A stretch of DNA of 64,000 nucleotides, from NCBI GenBank assembly GCA_002793195.1, contig PFPT01000017.1:155943-219942 (forward strand). Direction: 5' to 3'. Positions within the stretch are counted from its first letter, which is position 1; every line of letters begins with the position of its first letter. The position numbers and the translations under genes are program-made. Positions 56,462 to 64,000 of this stretch are shown piece by piece. The notes below the pieces were generated by a model that did no database searches, was not told the DNA's origin, and saw only the letters and a program-made list of their open reading frames with translations. Source of the stretch: Gammaproteobacteria bacterium CG_4_10_14_0_2_um_filter_38_22 (lineage in GTDB: Bacteria; Pseudomonadota; Gammaproteobacteria; Coxiellales; Coxiellaceae).

Positions 56462-57016
56462 TTAAATAAGAGCTGATTTTAATCTTGCGAGCTGGCCACT
56501 AATTGTGCCATCCATTACCCAGTTTCCAGAGCGAACCAATAATCCACCCACTAATTTTTCATCCACTCGAAACTCGATTTTACATTTCGAATTAAATTGT
56601 TTTTCTAATTTCTGCTGCGTTTCTTTTTTTTGTACATCACTCATGAGATAAGCAGATGTCACAATCAAGGATAAATAACCCGATTCCTTTGCCACATCCA
56701 TTTCAAATAAATCCAAAATATCAGGCAATAAAAGCAGTCGTTTTTTTTCCGCCAGCAAACGAATAAAATTTTCTACTTGTTCATACGCTACAGCCAAACC
56801 ATCTCCAGATACCGCATGCAAAATATCGACGAGCAAATCACTGAGCTGTTTTTTTGTGTAGCATGGATTTTTTAATAACGTCTGCATTTGTTGATCTTGC
56901 ATAATCATAGCTAATTGCTTCAGCGCTACAGACCATAATGGTAATTGCTTTGCTTCTTTTGCAGCTGAAAATACAGCTACTGCATAAGGTCTCGCAATGC
57001 TTAGTGTATTTCTCAT
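56462..57016 (-). CDS. atpH: ATP synthase delta subunit
   Basis: Links F1 alpha to the b stalk. 184 aa. '[19 protein letters not shown]' N-terminal helix bundle and C-terminal '[21 protein letters not shown]' are the family features. Overlaps atpF by four bases. Confidence 0.95.
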   Translation of the reverse strand: MRNTLSIARPYAVAVFSAAKEAKQLPLWSVALKQLAMIMQDQQMQTLLKNPCYTKKQLSDLLVDILHAVSGDGLAVAYEQVENFIRLLAEKKRLLLLPDILDLFEMDVAKESGYLSLIVTSAYLMSDVQKKETQQKLEKQFNSKCKIEFRVDEKLVGGLLVRSGNWVMDGTISGQLARLKSALI

Positions 57017-57483
57017 AATTCAGCCATCATGTTCGCAACAATTTTATCATTCGCGCTTTTATTCACTTCGTGCTGTAACACTTTTTCCGTACCTGTAATC
57101 ACCAGTGACGCTATTTCTTTCATCAACGTATCACGTGCGGCATGAAATTCACGCTCAATATCTTCTTTTGCAATTAACAACAAACGATTGCCTTCTTTAC
57201 GCGCAGCCCCTTTCGCTTCTTCAATAATATGATTGGCTCGATGGTGGGCTTGCTCAATCATTTGCGCTGCTTGTGCTTTTGCTTCAGTCAGAATCTCAGT
57301 AACTTTATGCGCAGCCAATTCTAAATCACGTTTTGCTTTTTCGGCAGCAGCCAATCCCGCCGCAATTTTTTCACGGCGCTCTTCCATCGCTTTCATCAAA
57401 GGTGGCCATATAAAACGCATGGTAAACCATACGAAAATAGCGAAGGTGATCATTTCACCAAAGAGGGTTAGATTGATGTTCAT
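57013..57483 (-). CDS. atpF: ATP synthase subunit b
   Basis: Peripheral stalk of F0. 156 aa: one N-terminal transmembrane helix ('[21 protein letters not shown]') and a long Ala/Glu/Lys/Arg-rich helix forming the dimeric stalk. Start at 57483, stop overlapping atpH. Confidence 0.96.
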   Translation of the reverse strand: MNINLTLFGEMITFAIFVWFTMRFIWPPLMKAMEERREKIAAGLAAAEKAKRDLELAAHKVTEILTEAKAQAAQMIEQAHHRANHIIEEAKGAARKEGNRLLLIAKEDIEREFHAARDTLMKEIASLVITGTEKVLQHEVNKSANDKIVANMMAEL

Positions 57484-57559
57484 GCTGTTACTCCAAATAT
57501 CAGTGATGCGTTATCCATTTTCCGCTCAATGTGTTAATGGCGGTTAACGGTTAATGCAC

Positions 57560-59037
<1,478 letters not shown>

Positions 59038-59082
59038 ACATTACCCTCGTCATCTATTGCTCGTCAACGCACAGTCGTCGCG

Positions 59083-59111
59083 AGTATAATGGGTTTTACC
59101 TGATTTCGCAA
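59083..59111 (-). promoter_or_regulatory. Promoter of the atp operon
   Basis: On the minus strand -35 TTGCGA (59111-59106), exactly 17-base spacer, -10 TATACT (59088-59083). Predicted start about 40 bases before the atpI GTG codon. This is the best sigma-70 match seen in the window. Confidence 0.75.
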
Positions 59112-59336
59112 CGGATTCAACAAGATAAGATCGATGCAAAAAGGACAGAAAATAGATAATGCCCCTTTCAATTCAGAAAAAACTTTTTTGCCTATTTGAT
59201 CAACTGCAGCGGGTAATCAAGAAAATAAGCTGATCGTCTCAATATCACTTTAATTTTTATGCTTAACTTTTAAAATTCGACACTCAGTTGTACATTCATT
59301 TAAAAATTACCATGCACAACTGCGCCGATGTGATTT
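59112..59336. other. Intergenic region between atp promoter and small ORF
   Basis: About 225 AT-rich bases with no open frame of note, no DnaA-box cluster and no terminator. Nothing recognisable seen. Confidence 0.4.
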
Positions 59337-59513
59337 TTATTGCGCATTGCCTGTTTTGGTAATGGTAATACCTGGTCCTGATTGTGCGCTTGAGTCAAGT
59401 TGAATGCTGGTTTGGTGTGTTTTACATTTTGCATAATGGTAACCAACACCTGCGCCAATTAAGCCGCCAACAACAAAAATAAGCACACTACTAAAAACGC
59501 ATCCTGCTTTCAT
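59337..59513 (-). CDS. Small membrane or lipoprotein-like peptide, unknown
   Basis: 58 aa: a short basic start (MKAGC), a Gly/Val-rich hydrophobic helix of about 20 residues ('VLIFVVGGLIGAGVGYHYA'), and a Ser/Thr-rich tail. AGAGGA lies seven bases before ATG 59513 (a second ATG, 59519, is too close to it). Too small to assign; the helix and polar tail suggest a single-pass inner-membrane protein. Confidence 0.5.
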   Translation of the reverse strand: MKAGCVFSSVLIFVVGGLIGAGVGYHYAKCKTHQTSIQLDSSAQSGPGITITKTGNAQ

Positions 59514-59606
59514 ATTCATTTCCTCTGTTAAAAACCCAAATTTTATTTTATGGTACACCTAATTTAATAGCAATATACACACAATTTGGATACAGAGACT
59601 GTACAA

Positions 59607-61166
59607 ATGGCTTTATCAAAAAATATTAACACCATCACGTTATTATCATCTGCTGTTGCAGGCATCATTGGATCAGGCTGGTTACTAAGTCCTTTAGCCT
59701 GTGTAAAAATTGCGGGGCCTGCCGCTATTGTTACCTGGATTGTTGGTGGATTATTAATGATGGTTGTCGCTAGCACGTTTGTAATATTAACCCGTGTTTT
59801 ACCCATCACTGGCGGCACAGTACGTTTTTTTCAATTAACACATGGACATTTTGCGGGGTTTGGATTTTCCTGGATTGCCTGGTTGGCTTGGGTTGCAGTA
59901 GCGCCCATTGAAATGCTGGCCATCGTGCAATATGCCACAAACTATTTTCCCAGTTTGATGACACACACTGCTTCACCTGTTTTAACAAAAATAGGCTTGT
60001 GTGTTTCAATCACCGGTTTAATTGTTTTAGTGCTGATTAATGGCGCGGGCATGAAAGCATATAGTCGTATTAATCATTTTATTTTAGCCATTAAATTAAT
60101 CATTCCCATTACCGCCGCGATATTATTATTATCATCTCATTTTCATTTTCAGAATTTCACTATGCAAGATGGTTTTATGCCCTATGGTTTTCATAGTATT
60201 TTTGCTGCATTGCCATTAGCCGGCGTGATTTATTCTTTTATTGGATTTAATCCTGTTGTGCAATTAGCAGCAGAATCTACCTCACCGCGTGAATCCATTC
60301 CCATTGCTATTTTTGGTGCTTTATTTATTTGCATGATTATTTATGTATTAGTGCAGCTGGCTTTTATTGCTGCATTACCCAGTCATACCTTTTCACACGG
60401 ATGGTCCGCTGTTACTTTTATAGGAGATAAAGGTCCTTTTGCTGGCTTACTGACTTTATTTGGTTTTGTCTGGTTTGTAAAAGCCTTGTATGCTGACGCC
60501 ATTATTTCGCCTTACGGAACGGCGTTGGTGCAATCGGTTGCAACATCACGCATCACTTATGCAATGTGTGAAAACGGCTATTTTCCTCGATTTTTAATGC
60601 ACACCACCAAAAATGGCACACCACTGCGTGCGTTAATAGCAAATGCCCTAATTGGCTTTTTATTTTTTCTGCCTTTCCCAAGCTGGCAACACATGGTTGG
60701 GTTTTTAGTGTCTTGCTTAGTATTAGGTTATGTTGTTGGACCCATGTCACTCATGGTCTTAGCATCACAACAACCTGAATTACTCAAACCATTTTCTCCC
60801 AAATTGATTCATGGTATTTGCATAATCGCTTTTATTATCTGCAATTTTTTAATTTACTGGGCAGGTTGGTCTGTGGTTTATAAAATAATGATTTTATTTT
60901 TTATTGGCTATCTCATGTTATGGTTAATGAATCTGCGAAAAAAGAGTTTTGCAACGCAAGAAAAATTAGGCGTCCTATCTGGCAGCTGGGTTTTATTTTA
61001 TTTAATTGGGATGAGTGTCATCAGTTATTTCGGTAGTTTTGGCGGCAATCACGACATTGCTTTCGGAATTGATTTTTTCGTCATTGCATTTTTCAGCATC
61101 GGCATTTATTTTACGGCATTTTTCACTACCAAAAAATCAGATGCTAATGCACATGCGCTAAAATAA
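59607..61166 (+). CDS. APC-family amino acid permease
   Basis: 519-aa inner-membrane transporter with about twelve to fourteen hydrophobic helices. 'AVAGIIGSGWLLSPLACVKIAGPAAIVTWIVGG' region (GSGW and GPA motifs, the unwound helix 1 of APC carriers) and 'FIGFNPVVQLAAESTSPRESIP' (in part) are APC features. Substrate probably an amino acid or polyamine. ATG 59607 preferred over TTG 59586. It is inserted between parB and atpI, on the opposite strand, and its stop overlaps the parB 3' end by 23 bases. Confidence 0.88.
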   Translation: MALSKNINTITLLSSAVAGIIGSGWLLSPLACVKIAGPAAIVTWIVGGLLMMVVASTFVILTRVLPITGGTVRFFQLTHGHFAGFGFSWIAWLAWVAVAPIEMLAIVQYATNYFPSLMTHTASPVLTKIGLCVSITGLIVLVLINGAGMKAYSRINHFILAIKLIIPITAAILLLSSHFHFQNFTMQDGFMPYGFHSIFAALPLAGVIYSFIGFNPVVQLAAESTSPRESIPIAIFGALFICMIIYVLVQLAFIAALPSHTFSHGWSAVTFIGDKGPFAGLLTLFGFVWFVKALYADAIISPYGTALVQSVATSRITYAMCENGYFPRFLMHTTKNGTPLRALIANALIGFLFFLPFPSWQHMVGFLVSCLVLGYVVGPMSLMVLASQQPELLKPFSPKLIHGICIIAFIICNFLIYWAGWSVVYKIMILFFIGYLMLWLMNLRKKSFATQEKLGVLSGSWVLFYLIGMSVISYFGSFGGNHDIAFGIDFFVIAFFSIGIYFTAFFTTKKSDANAHALK

Positions 61167-62079
61167 TTTCCAATTCTTTTTCATTTTTATATTCAATAAT
61201 TAATTTGCCGCGACCTTTTGCATTTTGTGTAACAGATACTTTTGCGCCTAATTTCTGAGTTAATCGATCTTGCAATGTATGCAAAATCATTTTTTCAGAT
61301 CGAGCGGAGGTGGCACTGGTTTTATTTAACGATTCACTCATCATTTTTCGAATTAAATCTTCAGTCTCGCGCACCGATAACTTACGCGTCACAATCATAT
61401 TCGCAGCGATGGCTTGATTATTTTCATCTAACATTAACAAAGCACGTGCGTGGCCCATTTCAATTTGCCCTGTTTCAACTAACTCACGAATATCTGCATT
61501 GAGTTTTAATAAACGCAAAAGATTAGTCACCGTAGTGCGTGACTTTCCTACTGCTTCTGCAATTGCCTCATGTGTCATTTGAAATTCGGTCATTAATCGA
61601 TTTAACGCCGCCGCTTCTTCCATCACATTTAAATCACGACGCTGGATATTTTCAATTAAGGCAAATACCATCGCTGTTTCGTCATTAATATCGCGAATAA
61701 TAGCGGGGATATGCGTTAATGCTGCTAATTGCGCTGCACGCCAACGACGCTCACCCGCAATAATTTCATATTGGTTCTGACCAATCGGCCGAACGATAAT
61801 AGGCTGAATCACACCTTGCTGACGAATAGAATTGGCCAATTCTTCCAATGCGTCTGATGTCATTATTTTTCTGGGTTGATATTTTCCTGGTTTTAATGCT
61901 TGGATTGGTAATTTTTTCAATTGGCCATCGATAGCAGTATTATTTTCTTCCATAGAAACTGCTTCTGAACCAAATTCAACTTGATTGATTGGTGCTGCAG
62001 GCGTTTTTAAATCACCCAGCAATGCACCCAGTCCAAGATCAGAGAGTCCTTTTCCCAATCCCCGTTTTTTCATATTCAT
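61144..62079 (-). CDS. parB: Chromosome partitioning protein ParB
   Basis: CTP-dependent DNA clamp that loads at parS near the origin and works with ParA in segregation. 311 aa. 'KKRGLGKGLSDLG' N-terminus, the CTP/arginine-rich box 'GERRWRAAQLA', an HTH with 'SRTTVTNLLRLLKL', and a C-terminal dimerisation domain. GGGAAGA precedes ATG 62079. No parS site was found in the window. Confidence 0.96.
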   Translation of the reverse strand: MNMKKRGLGKGLSDLGLGALLGDLKTPAAPINQVEFGSEAVSMEENNTAIDGQLKKLPIQALKPGKYQPRKIMTSDALEELANSIRQQGVIQPIIVRPIGQNQYEIIAGERRWRAAQLAALTHIPAIIRDINDETAMVFALIENIQRRDLNVMEEAAALNRLMTEFQMTHEAIAEAVGKSRTTVTNLLRLLKLNADIRELVETGQIEMGHARALLMLDENNQAIAANMIVTRKLSVRETEDLIRKMMSESLNKTSATSARSEKMILHTLQDRLTQKLGAKVSVTQNAKGRGKLIIEYKNEKELEIILAHVH

Positions 62080-62094
62080 ATTGTCTTCCCATTT

Positions 62095-62877
62095 TTATAC
62101 AGGTGCTTCCAATGCACATTCTTGTCTTCGCACCACTTCACTTGCAAGCGCCAAATAGGCTGCCGCACCTTGCGAGCGATTATCATATCCCAGAACTGGC
62201 ATACCATGACTGGGTGCTTCTGCTAATCGTACATTACGCGGAATCACTGAGTGATACACCTTCGTTCCAAAATGCTCGATTAGTTGTTCTGAAACTTCAA
62301 CGGTGAGTTTCATGCGACCGTCATACATCGTGCGTAACAGTCCTTCTAATTGTAAATTTGGATTCACAGCGCGACGAATTTTTTCAATACTAGATAACAA
62401 GCTGGTTAATCCTTCTAATGCATAATACTCACATTGAATAGGCACTAAAACACTATCACTGGCAACCAATGCATTTACAGTCAACATATTTAAAGATGGA
62501 GGGCAATCAATAATAATAAAATCATATTGCGCTTTGATTTCATTAAGGGCTTCTTTTAATTTTTGTTCGCGCCCTTCGATTTGCAACAAACGCACTTCAG
62601 CAACAGTTAAGTCACCATTGGCTGGCAATAAAGGAAAACCCCATTGCGTAATGGTTAATGCTTCAGTTATTTTTTTTGTTCCAAGCAAAACATCATTAAG
62701 TGATGCCGACAAAGTTTGTTTATCCACACCACAACCAACTGTTGCACTCCCTTGCGGGTCAGAGTCAATTAACAAAACACGGCGCTTAATTGCGGCCAAT
62801 GATGCACTCAAATTAACACTGGTTGTTGTTTTGCCAACACCCCCTTTTTGATTGGCAATCGCAATTATTTTTGCCAC
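62095..62877 (-). CDS. parA: Chromosome partitioning ATPase ParA
   Basis: Deviant Walker-A ATPase driving origin segregation. 260 aa. 'ANQKGGVGKTTTSVNL' at residues 8-23, 'IDSDPQGSATVG', and 'DFIIIDCPPSLNML' are the family motifs. It overlaps rsmG by 13 bases, as in the common rsmG-parA-parB order near oriC. Confidence 0.97.
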   Translation of the reverse strand: MAKIIAIANQKGGVGKTTTSVNLSASLAAIKRRVLLIDSDPQGSATVGCGVDKQTLSASLNDVLLGTKKITEALTITQWGFPLLPANGDLTVAEVRLLQIEGREQKLKEALNEIKAQYDFIIIDCPPSLNMLTVNALVASDSVLVPIQCEYYALEGLTSLLSSIEKIRRAVNPNLQLEGLLRTMYDGRMKLTVEVSEQLIEHFGTKVYHSVIPRNVRLAEAPSHGMPVLGYDNRSQGAAAYLALASEVVRRQECALEAPV

Positions 62878-63485
62878 ACGCTTTTCTCCATGATAATCAG
62901 CATTCGATTCGTATCGATACCCGGTACATTTAATTTTTCAACACGTGCGTGATATTTTTCTTCTGGCAGCTCATCTGATTTCATCATCATCAAAACGCCA
63001 TTTTCATTCAGCAAATGCTGCGCGATTTTAATCAACTCATCAATTGATGCAACCGCACGAGCAATCATTGTATCAAAGCCATTCTGTGTTTGATATTCTT
63101 CTGCACGCGTTTGAAGCACCTGCACATTCTTCAAACCCAATTCATTTACAGCATGCGACATAAAACGCACTTTTTTACCAATGCTATCAATCAATGTGAA
63201 TTTTTTTTCGGGAAAATAAATCGCAAGCGGAATACCCGGTAGACCCGCACCACTGCCCACATCTACAATATCATCCCCTTTTAAATATGGCGAAACGGAC
63301 AGACTGTCTAATAAATGATGTGAAATCATTTTTTCAAAATTAGTAATAGCCGTGAGATTATATGTTTTGTTCCATTTTTGAAGAAGCTGCAAATACGCAA
63401 GCAACTGTGATTGTGTGTCTAAAGAAACAGTCAACTGCAACTGTGTTAAACCAAGTTGTAATTTTTTATTATCGTGTAGCATCAT
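62865..63485 (-). CDS. rsmG: 16S rRNA m7G527 methyltransferase
   Basis: SAM-dependent methylation of G527 of 16S rRNA (streptomycin-sensitivity locus). 206 aa. 'VDVGSGAGLPGIPLAIYFP' is the SAM loop; 'NKTYNLTAITNFEKMISHHLLDS' region and 'ARAVASIDEL' are family blocks. mnmG, its usual upstream neighbour, is not present before the next gene. Confidence 0.96.
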   Translation of the reverse strand: MMLHDNKKLQLGLTQLQLTVSLDTQSQLLAYLQLLQKWNKTYNLTAITNFEKMISHHLLDSLSVSPYLKGDDIVDVGSGAGLPGIPLAIYFPEKKFTLIDSIGKKVRFMSHAVNELGLKNVQVLQTRAEEYQTQNGFDTMIARAVASIDELIKIAQHLLNENGVLMMMKSDELPEEKYHARVEKLNVPGIDTNRMLIIMEKSVWQK

Positions 63486-63649
63486 TGTAAGTCCTAATGC
63501 AATATAGGCATAATCTCATTTGAGGATAAGGATAAGCGAGAATACGTCTTCATGCTAGGCACTGTCTTTCAATAAATAATGATTTCTTGAAAAAATGCTG
63601 GCATATTAAAAAATCGATAGGGGCTAATTACAAACAAGGAGCATTAAAA

Positions 63650-63937
63650 GTGGGTACTTTGATAAGAATTTTTTTAAGTGATTTTCCAGCCATCATGACA
63701 GCGGTTGCTTTGCTGCTTGGACTTCTACATACCTTTAGAAAAACAAATACGGCCAAACCTGATATATTTTTAGGATATCTGTTCTTTTTCGCAGTGGGGT
63801 TAACAGGCCTGTGGGCATTTATTTATCACATATTTTTTCCTGAAGTAGCAGCCAAATTCATTGGCTGGGCAACCAGCCCATTCCAATTTGAAGTTGGAAT
63901 GGCAAATCTCAGCTCAAGCCAGGATACGTGTCTATAA
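63650..63937 (+). CDS. Truncated DUF6790-like membrane protein
   Basis: 95 aa, GTG start with AAGGAG about eight bases upstream; an ATG-start extension to 63587 is possible but less likely. Two hydrophobic helices, then the block 'FFPEVAAKFIGWATSPFQFEVGMANL', which I associate with DUF6790-type small membrane proteins. Those usually continue with further helices, but here a stop comes about ten residues later and neither other frame continues the pattern. It is probably a truncated or decaying copy. Confidence 0.5.
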   Translation: MGTLIRIFLSDFPAIMTAVALLLGLLHTFRKTNTAKPDIFLGYLFFFAVGLTGLWAFIYHIFFPEVAAKFIGWATSPFQFEVGMANLSSSQDTCL

Positions 63938-64000
63938 TTGCACCCCTGATCAATTTCTACCATTAAGCCGATTGAATCGCCAACTTTTTACCCTTACGTT

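Overview
This 64 kb window is a gene-dense chromosomal segment of a low-GC (by eye high-30s percent) gammaproteobacterium. I infer the order Legionellales (Legionella/Coxiella-like, probably host-associated). Seen in sequence: mnmG-type neighbourhood rsmG-parA-parB, a full atp operon plus glmU, the order hemA-prfA-prmC-hemH divergent from lolB, tRNA-Gln-prs-rplY-pth-ychF, mrcA divergent from a pil cluster, csrA, 6S RNA between zapA and the 5-formyl-THF cyclo-ligase gene, and ubiquinone genes (ubiH, a second UbiH-family hydroxylase, ubiC, ubiA). The absence of ispE from its usual lolB-ispE-prs slot fits a lineage using the mevalonate pathway, as Legionella and Coxiella do.

Layout. 0-5.3 kb: an MFS carrier cut by the window edge, a HIBYL-CoA hydrolase-like enzyme translationally coupled to a double-ATPase ABC protein, and an ACT-domain malic enzyme. 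5.3-12.5 kb: cyclo-ligase, 6S RNA, zapA and its partner, M24 aminopeptidase, ubiH pair, two small orphan proteins, tRNA-Met. 12.8-24 kb: aromatic amino acid permease, ychF-pth-rplY-prs-tRNA-Gln-lolB, then hemA-prfA-prmC-hemH and an O-antigen ligase. 24-29 kb: a 157-bp inverted-repeat element with outward -10 boxes, rdgB, an OmpA-type lipoprotein (possibly DotK-like), two little-known genes, an L,D-transpeptidase, ubiC-ubiA. 29-41 kb: mrcA, a reduced pilMNO-pilQ cluster without pilP, aroK without aroB, dacB, prlC-MFS-rpiA, csrA. 41-47 kb: accessory region with a 1361-residue orphan protein (effector candidate), an HPF-cold-shock fusion, and a 254-residue orphan. 47-50 kb: nucleoside salvage (cdd, purine nucleoside phosphorylase, uridine phosphorylase-like). 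50-64 kb: rsmE, glmU, atpCDGAHFEBI, an inserted amino acid permease, parB-parA-rsmG, and a truncated membrane-protein gene.

The most interesting item is an unannotated minus-strand RNA gene at about 49675-49819: six ANGGA motifs, some in small hairpin loops, followed by a strong intrinsic terminator. That is the architecture of RsmY/RsmZ/CsrB RNAs that titrate CsrA, and csrA itself lies 9 kb away. Other items worth a second look are the 1361-residue protein with internal repeats, the symmetrical divergent-promoter element at 24.1 kb, a palindrome overlapping the ribosome binding site of the 254-residue orphan, and the eroded pilus operon. All functional statements come from reading translated sequence and motifs; no database search was run.
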